DNA from: Maribacter halichondriae
Lineage (GTDB): Bacteria > Bacteroidota > Bacteroidia > Flavobacteriales > Flavobacteriaceae
Length of the DNA stretch: 64,000 nucleotides
NCBI RefSeq assembly: GCF_027474825.1
Contig: NZ_CP107030.1
Span: 682,001 to 746,000, forward strand
Reading direction: 5' to 3'
Shown: one piece after another, positions 1-9,267 of the stretch
Layout: each line of letters opens with the position of its first letter
How positions within the stretch are numbered: the first letter of the stretch is position 1
The notes under the pieces: model-generated
Databases searched by the model: none
Told to the model about the DNA's origin: nothing
What the model saw: the letters and a program-made list of their open reading frames with translations, nothing else
Position numbers and translations under genes: made by a program

Positions 1-1
1 G

Positions 2-931
2 ATTGGAATAGGATATTTTCTACTGCTGATAATTGCGTTCTATAAAATAGATTGGGAGAAACCTTCATTCAGTACAAATTGGATTTGGTACATTTTACTA
101 GCTCTGTTAGGCATATTAGGATACATTTTTGCTCATTACTTTTATAGCACGATTGCCCAACAAAATCAAACACTAGCCGTTGATTTTCTCAAAGTACTTT
201 TACCGACAATATTGGCAATTCTATCTTTGATCTATGCACTTAGTTCAGGATTATTTAACATTAAGAACGAAACACTTCAAAAAAACAAGGCAAATCTTCA
301 ATACGAAATAAACGAGTTTGAGAAAAAACAGAGGATTGCTTCTGATGAGTTAAAAAGTCTTGAAGATTCAATACATTCAAGACAGGTTCAACTTGAATTG
401 AAAACCAAGGAAGTTGATAAAAAAGAAAAGGAAATTGAATCTTTCCAAAAGGAAATTGAAGAGATTAAAAAAGAAAGTATTGAGAAAGAAAAAGCTATTG
501 AAGAATTAACAGAATTAAATCAAGAATTTGATAAGCAGTTAAAAATCAGACTGAAAAATATAGAAAAACCAATCGTTGAAATTGTAAATGTTGATCTTGA
601 GCCATCTTCTTTGCATATCAAAGTTTCAGTCTATGATTCTAATATGAAACTCTTAACGAACAAGGATATAGCTTTATTAAATAATGACGAGATGTCTATG
701 CCCTCTAAGGGCTTTGATGAAAAAACCGGAATGTTCAATTACTCTCCCCATATCTACGCGGGTTTATCCTTGAGCGGAAAATGGAAGCAACACTTATTTG
801 GGCTAACAATAGTAGGTAAGGTAGTTGACACATCGGTTAATTATAGAGGTTATGACGATTCTTATCACAAAACTATTTCACTACCTTACATGAGTGCCGA
901 ATATCGAATAATCCTAAACGATTTTAAATGA
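2..931 (+). CDS. membrane-anchored coiled-coil protein, 5' end outside window
   Basis: The reading frame is open from the left edge, so the true start lies outside; the TTG at 212 is only the first in-window start-like codon. The visible part begins with two hydrophobic stretches (about codons 2-13 and 29-47) and a third around 60-80, then roughly 90 residues of Lys/Glu-rich heptad sequence typical of a long coiled coil, then a C-terminal domain of about 110 residues without Cys or recognisable motif. I do not recognise the family. It overlaps the next gene by 4 bases (ATGA), which suggests co-translation. Base composition is noticeably more A-rich than in its neighbours, so it may be accessory. 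Function unknown; an envelope scaffold or sensor role would be a guess. Confidence 0.7.
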   Translation: MGIGYFLLLIIAFYKIDWEKPSFSTNWIWYILLALLGILGYIFAHYFYSTIAQQNQTLAVDFLKVLLPTILAILSLIYALSSGLFNIKNETLQKNKANLQYEINEFEKKQRIASDELKSLEDSIHSRQVQLELKTKEVDKKEKEIESFQKEIEEIKKESIEKEKAIEELTELNQEFDKQLKIRLKNIEKPIVEIVNVDLEPSSLHIKVSVYDSNMKLLTNKDIALLNNDEMSMPSKGFDEKTGMFNYSPHIYAGLSLSGKWKQHLFGLTIVGKVVDTSVNYRGYDDSYHKTISLPYMSAEYRIILNDFK

Positions 932-2427
932 ATAAACTATTTCTAGCCCTTTTCTTATCTGTAATTTATTTTTTACCCGCCCAAGACTCTATTCAATTAA
1001 AATCCCAGGTACGCCATAGTATCGATGAGCTGCGAGATTTTGTTTCTATACCGAACGATGCCCTTGACCATGCCGATATCAACAGAAACCTGACATGGCT
1101 CACCAAAAAGTTTACTGAAAGGGGCTTTAATTCCTCTATACTTCCGACCGAGGGAGAATCACTTTTCTTCGCGGCACTTCCGATGGACGATGCCAAACCC
1201 ACCATTCTTTTTTATATGCATCTGGATGGGCAATCGGTTGATCCCTCAAAATGGAATCAACCCAATCCCTATCAAACGGTATTAAAATCAAAAGATGGCG
1301 ATGGTTGGAAAACTGAAAAGTTTGAAGACCTCAACGATGACATCAACTATGATTGGCGGTTGTTCGGCCGTTCGACCTCAGATGATAAGGGGCCAATCGT
1401 CATGTTCTTGAACGCCATAGACCTTTTGAAAAAGGATAAAGTGGAAATCCCTTTCAACATTAAGGTCATTTTGGATAGCGAAGAGGAAAAAAGCAGTAAA
1501 CCTTTGCCCAAGGCGGTAAAACAATATCGAGAATTATTAGAAGCCGATTTTTTAGTAATCAATGACGGCCCCGTTCATGTTTCTGAAAAGCCAACGGTGG
1601 TCTACGGCTGTCGCGGCATTACTTCATTGTCATTGACTACTTACGGCCCTATAAAACCACAACATAGTGGTCACTTTGGCAACTACGCGCCAAACCCGGG
1701 TTTTCAGTTGGCACAAGTTTTGGCGACCATGAAGGATGCAAATGGAAAGGTATTGATAAATGGTTATTATGATGGCATTGTAATCGATGAGGCTACCATG
1801 AAAATCCTAAAAAGTGTACCTGACGATGCGGAGGTCATCAATTCGAACCTTGCCATAAAAACGCCGGATAACGTCGGTAGTTTTTATCAAGAGTCATTGC
1901 AATATCCGTCTTTAAATATCCGTGGACTAGGTTCGGGATGGATCGGCGAAAAAGCTCGGACTATCGTTCCAGCCACTGCCACGGCTGAAATCGATTTGCG
2001 ACTCGTACCCGAATCGGACGGAAATCGATTAAAAGATTTGGTTAAGGATCATATCAAAAAACAGGGGTTCTATATTTTGGATAGTGTACCCACCAAAGCG
2101 CAACGCTTGGCACATGACAAAATAATAACAATTATGGAAGGAACGGTTACCGATGCCTTTCGTACGGATTTAACGAATCCCTATGGTGATTTTTTGGTTA
2201 AAACCTTAAACGAAAAGTTTAGGGAAGAAGTGGTGCAAATTCGAATTATGGGCGGTACGGTACCGATTGCTCCTTTTATCAATGAATTGAAGATTCCCGC
2301 ATTTATTGTGCCTATGGTCAACCCCGACAACAATCAGCATAGCCCGAACGAGAATCTGAAAATCGGACAGATCGGGTATGGAATTCAAGCTTTTTATGGG
2401 ATTTTGAGTACGGAGTTTTCAAAATAG
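928..2427 (+). CDS. secreted M20-family metallopeptidase
   Basis: 499 residues with an N-terminal signal peptide (hydrophobic residues 3-18) directing export. The M20/M28-type di-zinc arrangement is visible: MHLDGQ with His98 and Asp100, the bridging Asp in GRSTSDDKGP near 152, the catalytic and metal-binding acidic cluster DSEEE near 183-187, an Asp in NDGP near 211, and a C-terminal HSPNE near 470. In this family these residues hold two zinc ions and hydrolyse dipeptides or N-acyl amino acids. The start overlaps the stop of the coiled-coil membrane gene by 4 bases, so both may be made from one mRNA. The substrate cannot be read from the sequence; a periplasmic dipeptidase is the likely role. 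Confidence 0.88.
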   Translation: MNKLFLALFLSVIYFLPAQDSIQLKSQVRHSIDELRDFVSIPNDALDHADINRNLTWLTKKFTERGFNSSILPTEGESLFFAALPMDDAKPTILFYMHLDGQSVDPSKWNQPNPYQTVLKSKDGDGWKTEKFEDLNDDINYDWRLFGRSTSDDKGPIVMFLNAIDLLKKDKVEIPFNIKVILDSEEEKSSKPLPKAVKQYRELLEADFLVINDGPVHVSEKPTVVYGCRGITSLSLTTYGPIKPQHSGHFGNYAPNPGFQLAQVLATMKDANGKVLINGYYDGIVIDEATMKILKSVPDDAEVINSNLAIKTPDNVGSFYQESLQYPSLNIRGLGSGWIGEKARTIVPATATAEIDLRLVPESDGNRLKDLVKDHIKKQGFYILDSVPTKAQRLAHDKIITIMEGTVTDAFRTDLTNPYGDFLVKTLNEKFREEVVQIRIMGGTVPIAPFINELKIPAFIVPMVNPDNNQHSPNENLKIGQIGYGIQAFYGILSTEFSK

Positions 2428-2479
2428 CACTATAACCCATTTGTTTTCGTTTGTATTAGTGAAATCATTACAACCTAAG

Positions 2480-3436
2480 ATGAGGGGAAATTTCATAGTG
2501 GTTATTTTTTTAGTATCGTATTTTGGCCTTTCCCAAGACATTCAAATTGTGGATAGCCTAGATCGCTCCCCGATACCTTTTGCAACCATTTCTTTTGGCA
2601 ACGGACTAGGTACTTTTGCCGATGAAGAAGGTCGATTTTCTTTTTCAAAAAGGAAATATGCTGACATAGATTCGCTCTTTGTATCTTCTATGGGGTTCGC
2701 CGACAAAGCGGTCAAGATAGATTCCACTTTATTGGTTATCTCGCTGACTCCTGCGGCTTCACAATTAAGTGAAATTATCGTTTCGGCACCTAAAGAGGGT
2801 AAATTCAGGTCTAAAAAACAAAAGGCAGAAACCCATACCGACATATTTGCTTGTTGGTTACCTACCGTGGAAAGTGAGGTAGCGGTGCTTTTCGAACGTT
2901 TCGAGAAGCGTGTTACCCAGATCTCGAAACTCTATCTGCCCATCAACGCTGAGTCGCAATATAAATCAAAAGGAAAAGGTAAGTTCGCAACCATTTTTAG
3001 AATACAGTACTACGAAAACCAAAGTGGGGTTCCCGGTAATCCGATACCTTATGAAAACATTGTTTTTTCTATCGATGAAAAACAGGACAAGGTTTTTGAA
3101 CTTGATGTACTCTCCAAATCATTGTTCATTCCCGAAAACGGAATCTTTGTTTCGCTACAAGTACTGGGTTATGCCGATGATAACGGAAAACTTGTAGATT
3201 CTAAAAAATATCGCGAAGTCAAGACTTCAAGAGGTATACAGAAGATTTCAACTTCTTTTAGGCCTTTGCTTCCTTTTGTGAAAGGCTTGCCCAATGAATC
3301 TACTTTTGTGCGACGCATATTCCTAAATAATAGAAAATGGCAGGTATTCGACCGCAACTACAACAAAAATTCAAAACTTGTTCAGACCGGTCATAAAAAT
3401 TATGGAATGGGGGCAGAATTCAAAGTTTGGGAGTAG
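2480..3436 (+). CDS. secreted protein with carboxypeptidase-like regulatory domain
   Basis: 318 residues from the ATG at 2480, chosen because MRGNFIVVIFLVSYFGLSQ is a good signal peptide; an upstream TTG at 2441 would put 13 extra residues in front of it. Residues about 20-95 form a CarboxypepD_reg-like beta-sandwich (VDSLDRSPIPFATISF, then an EEGRFSF turn), the domain that also opens SusC/TonB-linked proteins, but no TonB plug or barrel follows. The rest resembles the family of Bacteroidota proteins of about 300-400 residues with this domain and an unknown C-terminal region. It lies 52 bases after the M20 peptidase on the same strand, and a strong hairpin follows it. Precise role unknown. 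Confidence 0.75.
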   Translation: MRGNFIVVIFLVSYFGLSQDIQIVDSLDRSPIPFATISFGNGLGTFADEEGRFSFSKRKYADIDSLFVSSMGFADKAVKIDSTLLVISLTPAASQLSEIIVSAPKEGKFRSKKQKAETHTDIFACWLPTVESEVAVLFERFEKRVTQISKLYLPINAESQYKSKGKGKFATIFRIQYYENQSGVPGNPIPYENIVFSIDEKQDKVFELDVLSKSLFIPENGIFVSLQVLGYADDNGKLVDSKKYREVKTSRGIQKISTSFRPLLPFVKGLPNESTFVRRIFLNNRKWQVFDRNYNKNSKLVQTGHKNYGMGAEFKVWE

Positions 3437-3442
3437 TTTTTC

Positions 3443-3482
3443 ATAAAGCCCAGAATTCTCATTGTGAAATCCCGGGCTTTAT
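3443..3482. terminator. bidirectional intrinsic terminator
   Basis: ATAAAGCCC at 3443-3451 pairs with GGGCTTTAT at 3474-3482 (9 bp) and is followed by T-rich DNA on both strands. It sits between the converging ends of the regulatory-domain protein and PEP carboxylase and probably stops both transcripts. Confidence 0.7.
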
Positions 3483-3493
3483 TATTTTAAAAA

Positions 3494-6040
3494 TTATGCA
3501 GAGTTCCTACTGGCGTTGATATTACCGTAAAGCGAACGTGTCACGATTTTTTCGTAAAGTTCGATATATTCGGATTTCTGCCCTATTTTTTGCAAAGCAT
3601 ACTGTTGTATCACCAAGAGTGGTAGTACGATATTTTCCCGAATTTTTATGGATTCCCTCGATACGGCCTCATTCTGCATAAGAATATCGAAACCCGAAAT
3701 CAGCAACAGCATTTCTTTTGAAAGTTTGAATTCTCCGTGTAAAATATTCCAAAATCCACCATATTCGGCATCCTCCTTCATATAGCTGGTCAATTCAAAA
3801 TAGCATTTTGAAAGCGACATCATACTGTTCAACATCAGTGCTTTGAACAGGGGTACCTCTTTGTACAGTTTTTTCAGTTCATGTATTCTGCCTTGATCTT
3901 TTAAAGTCTTAATGGCGGTACCGATACCAAAATAACCGGGAACGTTCTGCTTTAACTGGCTCCAAGAACCGACGAACGAAATGGCCCTGAGGTCGCTCAA
4001 TTCCAGCTTTTTCTTGTTTCCTCGTTTACCTGGCCTACTGCCTATATTCGCCTTGGTATAATACTTTAAGGTGCTCATATTTTCAAGATATGGCATAAAC
4101 TTGTCATGATGCTTCAAGGCATCATATTTTTCAAAACTGAGATCGGAAAGCTCTTCGAGGAGTTTTCTAGATTCCTTTGAAATTACATTTTCTTTCCCGA
4201 ATAGATTATTCGATAGTCCGGCCGTCAACAATTGTTCGCTATTATGCATGAACTGTTCTTTTGTACCATAGGTACTGGTAATGGTCTGCCCCTGTATCGT
4301 CAACTGAATTTCGTGGTTGGCGATATCTTTGGTCTGGGCTGCATAAAAACGATGCGTCTTTCCGCCGCCACGAGCGGGCGGTCCTCCACGACCATCAAAG
4401 AAAATCGCTTTGATACCGTTCTTTTTGCAAACTTTTGAGAGTTGTTCCTTTGTTTTAAAAATGGACCAGTTAGCCTTTACGTACCCGCCATCCTTTGTTC
4501 CGTCGGAAAAGCCCAACATAATGTTGTGCTTATTATCGCGTACTTCTAAATGCTTTCGATATTCGGGCAGATCAAACAAGGTCTGCATGGTATCCTCGGA
4601 GGTTTCCATGCCCTTCATCGTTTCAAAAAGCGGGACGATATCGAACGTAATGGGGGCGTTTTCCCATCCGCACCAGCGGAAAAGGGCATAAACGAACAAT
4701 ACCGAGAATATATCTTCTGAATTGCTAATGATATAGCGATTGCATCCTTCTTCGCCGTTTTTTTGCTGAATACGCTTTAGTTGTGCAATATTCTTAATGG
4801 TATCCTTTACGATATCATCTGAATAGTCACTGGCCTTAAGGTTCAGACTTTTATGCAAAAGGATATCAATCATTTTCTTTTCGGAAAGTTCACCAAGACT
4901 TTCCTTGATGAATCCGTTCTTCGACAAAACCTGCTCGATAACCTTTGTGTGGGCACTGTGGTCTTGCCGGATATCCAAAGTAGCAAAGTGCGTTTTGAAT
5001 ATTTTGACCTTATCGATAAAATGTTCGAGTTCAACAAGATAAAGATCATGATATTCTTCAATGAGCAGTTCACGAATCGTGCCCAACGGTTCTATAATGT
5101 CATTATACCCAATATTCTTGGTCGAGTCGAACATGGCCAAATACAGGTTTTTTCGAAGCTGTTTCAAGGGTTCTTGTAACTTTTTAAAGGTCAATTTTTT
5201 CTGTAATACCTTAAGGTCATTATAATAGCATTTCATCAAATTGATACGCAGCTCATCGGCAACATCCTTGGTAATCGAGGCGGTGACAAACGGGTTTCCG
5301 TCGCGATCCCCGCCTGGCCAAAAACCAAGCTTCATGATATTGTGGTTTTCGAATTTCTCATTGTCGATGTTTTCCTTGATATAGGCATACAAATCACCTA
5401 CAGCATCATAGTAGACATTTCTTAGAATATAGATAATGTTCTTTGCCTCGTCGAGCGGAGTAGGCTTTTTGGAGTTGATCAACGACGTAAGGCCCAATTG
5501 CTGAAGGGTCAAATCTATATCATCGATTTTATCATGTAAGATCAAAGAGCGTAACTCATCGATAATATCGAGCACGGCAGGAGTATAAAACTGTGTCGGA
5601 TGGGCCGTTAACACAATGCGGGCACTGAACGTCGAGAGTTTATCGGCGACTTTGTCCCAACTCTTGTTCTTATCGACCAATTGAAAATAATCCTTTATAG
5701 AAAGTGATAGACTATGTTCATGCAACTTCGGAAAAGCCGCATCCTCAACACTATCATACAGCACCACCTGACGTTCTACATATTGAATGATGCGGAACAT
5801 GAAATCGATCTGCGCCTTTTCGGAATCAATGTTAGCGTAGTTCTGAAAAAAAGTTTCAAGTATGTCTTGCGGATTTTTTCCCGATTGCAAACCCTTCTGA
5901 CTTTGGTCGAGCAATAAGGGAATCAACATACCTACATTTTCTATATTCTGATAAGGAAGATTCAAAAACAGGCTATTATAAACATTAAATTTGTTGTTTA
6001 CCGATTTTTTGAATTCCCGTAGTCTTTCTTCTTGCAACAT
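3494..6040 (-). CDS. ppc: phosphoenolpyruvate carboxylase
   Basis: Catalyses PEP + bicarbonate to oxaloacetate + phosphate, replenishing the TCA cycle in the cytoplasm. Family signatures are plain: the catalytic-His motif VLTAHPTQ in the first fifth, GFWPGGDRDGNPF, the FSDGTKDGGY segment, the mobile loop FFDGRGGPPARGGG with its essential Arg and Gly residues, and SRPGKRG further on. About 848 residues from the ATG at 6040, close to the usual length of Bacteroidota homologues; an in-frame ATG at 6103 would add 21 residues that do not resemble the family start, so I prefer 6040. It stands alone, converging on the secreted protein gene across a shared terminator. Confidence 0.96.
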   Translation of the reverse strand: MLQEERLREFKKSVNNKFNVYNSLFLNLPYQNIENVGMLIPLLLDQSQKGLQSGKNPQDILETFFQNYANIDSEKAQIDFMFRIIQYVERQVVLYDSVEDAAFPKLHEHSLSLSIKDYFQLVDKNKSWDKVADKLSTFSARIVLTAHPTQFYTPAVLDIIDELRSLILHDKIDDIDLTLQQLGLTSLINSKKPTPLDEAKNIIYILRNVYYDAVGDLYAYIKENIDNEKFENHNIMKLGFWPGGDRDGNPFVTASITKDVADELRINLMKCYYNDLKVLQKKLTFKKLQEPLKQLRKNLYLAMFDSTKNIGYNDIIEPLGTIRELLIEEYHDLYLVELEHFIDKVKIFKTHFATLDIRQDHSAHTKVIEQVLSKNGFIKESLGELSEKKMIDILLHKSLNLKASDYSDDIVKDTIKNIAQLKRIQQKNGEEGCNRYIISNSEDIFSVLFVYALFRWCGWENAPITFDIVPLFETMKGMETSEDTMQTLFDLPEYRKHLEVRDNKHNIMLGFSDGTKDGGYVKANWSIFKTKEQLSKVCKKNGIKAIFFDGRGGPPARGGGKTHRFYAAQTKDIANHEIQLTIQGQTITSTYGTKEQFMHNSEQLLTAGLSNNLFGKENVISKESRKLLEELSDLSFEKYDALKHHDKFMPYLENMSTLKYYTKANIGSRPGKRGNKKKLELSDLRAISFVGSWSQLKQNVPGYFGIGTAIKTLKDQGRIHELKKLYKEVPLFKALMLNSMMSLSKCYFELTSYMKEDAEYGGFWNILHGEFKLSKEMLLLISGFDILMQNEAVSRESIKIRENIVLPLLVIQQYALQKIGQKSEYIELYEKIVTRSLYGNINASRNSA

Positions 6041-6230
6041 AGATTTTATAATATTTTTTGAGAAATCACCAAAACAATGTGTGCTCTCGATTTCAACATC
6101 CAAAGATCGTCATAAATCCATGAAAGCGTTCACCTCTCGGGTTGAAATAACAAATTTTAAGATGCGATATGAAAAAACCAACAGAATAAGACGGTTGCTT
6201 TGCATTATTCATAATTTAAGCACTTCCATT

Positions 6231-6908
6231 TTAAAAAAACGGACGGTATTGCCTGACCCTGAAATCGAGTGTTGTGAAATCAGGATTCTCCTTCTTTAAT
6301 TTTTTGTATACGGAAAGACTTCCTACAGCCCTATTCGCGGCCCCCGAGGGCGCTGTCAACGAGACGGTTCTGATTATTCTGGAAACATTCTTTTTCTGGG
6401 TCACCATCGGGAGTCGAAATTCGTATATTCTTGGAACTTCATCGGAAACAACCTCTAAACGCAGTTGATGATCTTTTAAATGCTTTCTAAAGAAATACTC
6501 GGGGCCGTTCTTGCTATTTCCGCCAGTAAACAAAAGAGTATCGACGTTTGGATATTTCTGTAAATACGCAAGAAGGTTCCTTAATTTGATGTTTTGCATC
6601 CCTAAATCGGAGGCATCGATTTTTGAACGTTCGGCACTTGCTACGATGTCACAGATTCCGATTTTTCGTTTAATTAAAAAGTCTTTTCGTTGTTGTATGG
6701 CTTCCTCTGTAGTTTCAAATTTCAGATTCAAATTAAAGAGCCTATCCAAAATTGGCCATAACTGACCGTCTCGGCTGCCGTAACAGAAATTCACATCATC
6801 CGATTTCAAATCGCCAATGGTAAATCTTGGGGGCGGAAGTGTACCGACTATCAATTTCGTTGCTTCCTCGAATAGAAAAGGTTCGTACGGGTGGGTATGT
6901 AGAAACAA
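6231..6908 (-). CDS. uracil-DNA glycosylase family protein
   Basis: 225 residues beginning at a TTG (6908). GTLPPPRF near residue 22 and a later TGGNSKNGPEYFF resemble the active-site motif A and C-terminal motif regions of the MUG-like branch of the uracil-DNA glycosylase superfamily, and CDIVASAERSKIDASDLG corresponds to the helix after motif A. Such enzymes excise mispaired or deaminated bases, but many Bacteroidota members are uncharacterised. No ATG or GTG lies in frame between 7043 and 6908, so TTG must serve unless initiation is unorthodox. A 7-bp tandem repeat begins 12 bases upstream and sits in the leader, where length changes could alter expression. Confidence 0.75.
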   Translation of the reverse strand: MFLHTHPYEPFLFEEATKLIVGTLPPPRFTIGDLKSDDVNFCYGSRDGQLWPILDRLFNLNLKFETTEEAIQQRKDFLIKRKIGICDIVASAERSKIDASDLGMQNIKLRNLLAYLQKYPNVDTLLFTGGNSKNGPEYFFRKHLKDHQLRLEVVSDEVPRIYEFRLPMVTQKKNVSRIIRTVSLTAPSGAANRAVGSLSVYKKLKKENPDFTTLDFRVRQYRPFF

Positions 6909-6920
6909 ATGTTCGTGGTT

Positions 6921-7017
6921 GTTCGTTGTTCGTTGTTCGTTGTTCGTTGTTCGTTGTTCGTTGTTCGTTGTTCGTTGTTCGTTGTTCGTTGTTCGTTGTT
7001 CGTTGTTCGTTGTTCGT
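6921..7017. repeat. tandem 7-bp repeat (GTTCGTT), about 14 copies
   Basis: Thirteen perfect copies of GTTCGTT plus six bases of a fourteenth. Because 7 is not a multiple of 3, every 21 bases cycle through all frames, so all three frames of each strand stay open across it and encode the same heptapeptide. It sits in the leader of the glycosylase gene and shows no interruption, which suggests recent expansion by slippage. Confidence 0.97.
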
Positions 7018-7114
7018 AAACTATAAAATATCGATTTAAATACCTATTTTTAAGGGAACAAGAAAATCCTAAATTCAAAGAAGAGGCTTTAATATAGGTA
7101 ACAATAAGAGGTAG

Positions 7115-7134
7115 ATTCCCGTCTCCACGGGAAT
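7115..7134. repeat. ATTCCC-N8-GGGAAT hairpin element
   Basis: ATTCCCG at 7115-7121 faces CGGGAAT at 7128-7134, giving a 7-bp stem with a 6-base loop. The form ATTCCC-N8-GGGAAT is the same as the neisserial dRS3 unit and similar short intergenic repeats. It lies 20 bases before the ribosomal protein THX start, so it could instead be a leader hairpin. Confidence 0.6.
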
Positions 7135-7154
7135 GACAATAAAATAAATCATTT

Positions 7155-7283
7155 ATGGGAAAAGGAGATAAAAAATCAAGACGTGGAAAAATCGCCAACA
7201 ATTCGTACGGTGCCCGTCGGCCAAGAAAAATCAAAAAGAGACCTACGGTAGAGGAGAAAATCAGTGTGCGAAAGAAAAAGTAA
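7155..7283 (+). CDS. 30S ribosomal protein THX
   Basis: A 42-residue, extremely basic protein (begins MGKGDKKSRRGKI, contains GARRPRKIKKRP, ends VRKKK). Length, the MGKGDKKS/TxRGKI start and the YGxxRP core match the small ribosomal protein THX (bTHX), which in Thermus lies in the 30S head against 16S rRNA; Bacteroidota carry a slightly longer version. It has its own ATG, a hairpin 20 bases upstream, and lies alone between the divergently read glycosylase gene and the 3' end of yaaA. Easily missed because of its size. Confidence 0.85.
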   Translation: MGKGDKKSRRGKIANNSYGARRPRKIKKRPTVEEKISVRKKK

Positions 7284-7296
7284 GGTCAATATCTAC

Positions 7297-8058
7297 CTAC
7301 CTCACAAAAACTGGCTGATTCTCTTTTAGAGTGTGCTCTTTGCTAAATTCATAGTCATCAAGATTGAAGCCGCGGATATCATTTAAAGTTTTGGCATTCG
7401 AATCGATAATATATCGCACCATAGAACCCCTTGCCTTTTTGGCAAAAAAGCTGATTACTTTGAGATTGTCATTTTTCCAATCTTTGAAAATTGGGGTAAT
7501 CACGGGCACTTTAAGCTGTTTTTCGTCAATGGCCCCGAAATATTCGTTACTGGCCAGGTTGATAAAAAGTTCATCATCTTCGAGTTCATAGTTCAAATGG
7601 GCGGTCAAGTCCTTTTTCCAAAATTCATACAAGTTCTTTTTACGACCCACTTTTAATTGGGTTCCCATTTCAAGTCGATACGGTTGTATAAGGTCGAGTG
7701 GTTTTAGAATGCCGTAGAGGCCTGATAATATCCTCAACGTATCTTGCAACTTGTCCAACTTCTTTTCTGCAATGGTGTATGCATCCAAACCCTGGTACAC
7801 ATCCCCATTAAAAGCATATACGGCCGGGCGGGCATTTTCTGTTGTAAAAGGGGTTTTGAATTTTTGATTTCGCTCCCAATTAAGTTGCGCAAGATTATCC
7901 GAGATGTCCATCAATTTTGAAAGTGCCTTGGGCTTTTTCTTCACCAAAATTTTATTCAGCTTTTCAGCCTGTTCCAAAAAATTAGGTTGGGTATATCTTG
8001 AGGTGGGCAATGTGCTTTCAAAATCAAGCGATTTTGCAGGTGATATTACTATTTTCAT
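7297..8058 (-). CDS. yaaA: peroxide stress protein YaaA (DUF328/UPF0246)
   Basis: 253 residues from the ATG at 8058 (a TTG two codons upstream is less likely; homologues begin MKIVISPAK). Typical features: ISPAKSLDF at the N-terminus, [13 protein letters not shown] in the middle, [11 protein letters not shown], and the Lys-rich stretch ending [12 protein letters not shown]. The E. coli protein lowers intracellular iron during peroxide stress and binds DNA with a helix-hairpin-helix-like fold. No operon partner: the stop is 13 bases from the convergent THX gene. A GCCCAT-A-ATGGGC palindrome lies at 8075-8087 just upstream and might be regulatory. Confidence 0.9.
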   Translation of the reverse strand: MKIVISPAKSLDFESTLPTSRYTQPNFLEQAEKLNKILVKKKPKALSKLMDISDNLAQLNWERNQKFKTPFTTENARPAVYAFNGDVYQGLDAYTIAEKKLDKLQDTLRILSGLYGILKPLDLIQPYRLEMGTQLKVGRKKNLYEFWKKDLTAHLNYELEDDELFINLASNEYFGAIDEKQLKVPVITPIFKDWKNDNLKVISFFAKKARGSMVRYIIDSNAKTLNDIRGFNLDDYEFSKEHTLKENQPVFVR

Positions 8059-8235
8059 TTTCAAATTTTATGAAGCCCATAATGGGCATTTACCTAATAG
8101 TGGAAGCACCAATTAATACAAATAAATCTATATGAACTGGTTCGCATTTTTTTAGATGAATTATAAAAATAGCATCATTTTTTAAGATTGCCTATACTAC
8201 TGAAAAAGAGTTCTTGATACAGCCATAATCAAAAA

Positions 8236-9264
8236 TTATGATTGACTATGCTGGGCATAGGCACGCCACTTCTCGATACAATCGGCCATATCTTGTGGTA
8301 TTTCGGAATCAAATCGCATTGTTTTACCTGATACGGGATGTACAAAACCTAACGTTTTGGCATGAAGCGCCTGTCTTGGCAGTACTTTGAAGGCATTATC
8401 CACAAATTGTTTATACTTCGTAAAAGTGGTGCCTTTCAAAATCTTGTCGCCACCGTAGCGTTCGTCATTGAACAGCGTATGCCCAATGTATTTCATATGT
8501 ACGCGAATTTGATGGGTACGACCCGTTTCAAGCTTACAGGAAACCAACGTGACATATCCCAAACGTTCCAAAACGGTGTAATGGGTAACGGCATCCTTTC
8601 CCTCATCCCCTTCAGGGAAAACATGCATCTGCAGTCGATTTTTCGGATGTCTTGCTAGATGACCCTCGATGGTGCCACTGTCATTTTCAACATTTCCCCA
8701 AACCAGTGCAATATATTCGCGCTCAGATGTCTTATCGAAGAATTGTTTGGCGAGGTGGGTCATGGCCGCCTCGGTCTTGGCAACGACGAGAAGTCCTGAG
8801 GTATCTTTGTCAATACGATGGACCAATCCCGGTCGTTCGTTGCTATTCACTGGTAAGTCTTTTATATGATGCAATAAGGCATTGATCAGGGTGCCGGAAT
8901 AATTTCCGTGGCCGGGATGCACTACCATTCCCGCAGGCTTGTTGACGACCAGCAATACTTCATCTTCATAAACAATATCCAAGGGTATATCTTCGGGAAC
9001 CAATAAAAATTCATGCGGAGGGTGCTCAAAAAGAACCTTAACCTCATCCCCGGGTTTTACTTTGTAATTCTGCTTCACGATGGTGCCATTCACCCAAATA
9101 TGGCCATTTTTGGCAGCTTGCTGAATCTTGTTTCGTGTAGCATACTCGATAAAATTCATCAAGAATTTGTCGACCCGTAAAGGTTCTTGACCTTTGGAAG
9201 CTATAAATTTGTGATGTTCGAACAGCTCGTTGTCCTCTAGTTCAGGACTGTCTTGAGGTTCCAT
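8236..9264 (-). CDS. rluD: RluA/RluD-family 23S rRNA pseudouridine synthase
   Basis: 342 residues. An S4 RNA-binding domain (about 28-95: RVDKFLMNFIEYATRNKIQQ) precedes the catalytic domain with the signature HRIDKDTSGLLVVAK, whose Asp is the nucleophile that makes pseudouridine, then GRTHQIRVH and YGG. The S4 domain and overall layout fit RluD (helix 69 of 23S rRNA) better than RluC. It starts 3 bases after the end of the PASTA gene and is probably co-transcribed with it. The neighbouring ddl and coaD genes give an arrangement recurrent in Flavobacteriaceae. Target site is inferred from family, not shown. Confidence 0.92.
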   Translation of the reverse strand: MEPQDSPELEDNELFEHHKFIASKGQEPLRVDKFLMNFIEYATRNKIQQAAKNGHIWVNGTIVKQNYKVKPGDEVKVLFEHPPHEFLLVPEDIPLDIVYEDEVLLVVNKPAGMVVHPGHGNYSGTLINALLHHIKDLPVNSNERPGLVHRIDKDTSGLLVVAKTEAAMTHLAKQFFDKTSEREYIALVWGNVENDSGTIEGHLARHPKNRLQMHVFPEGDEGKDAVTHYTVLERLGYVTLVSCKLETGRTHQIRVHMKYIGHTLFNDERYGGDKILKGTTFTKYKQFVDNAFKVLPRQALHAKTLGFVHPVSGKTMRFDSEIPQDMADCIEKWRAYAQHSQS

Positions 9265-9267
9265 AAT

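Noticed and set aside
6817..7234. Open frames through the 7-bp repeat on both strands (heptapeptide arrays)
   Set aside because: They are a by-product of a stop-free 7-bp repeat; no start signal or family supports them as genes.
8075..8087. GCCCAT-A-ATGGGC palindrome upstream of yaaA as an operator
   Set aside because: Short, single copy, and no known regulator site matches; recorded only as a possibility under yaaA.
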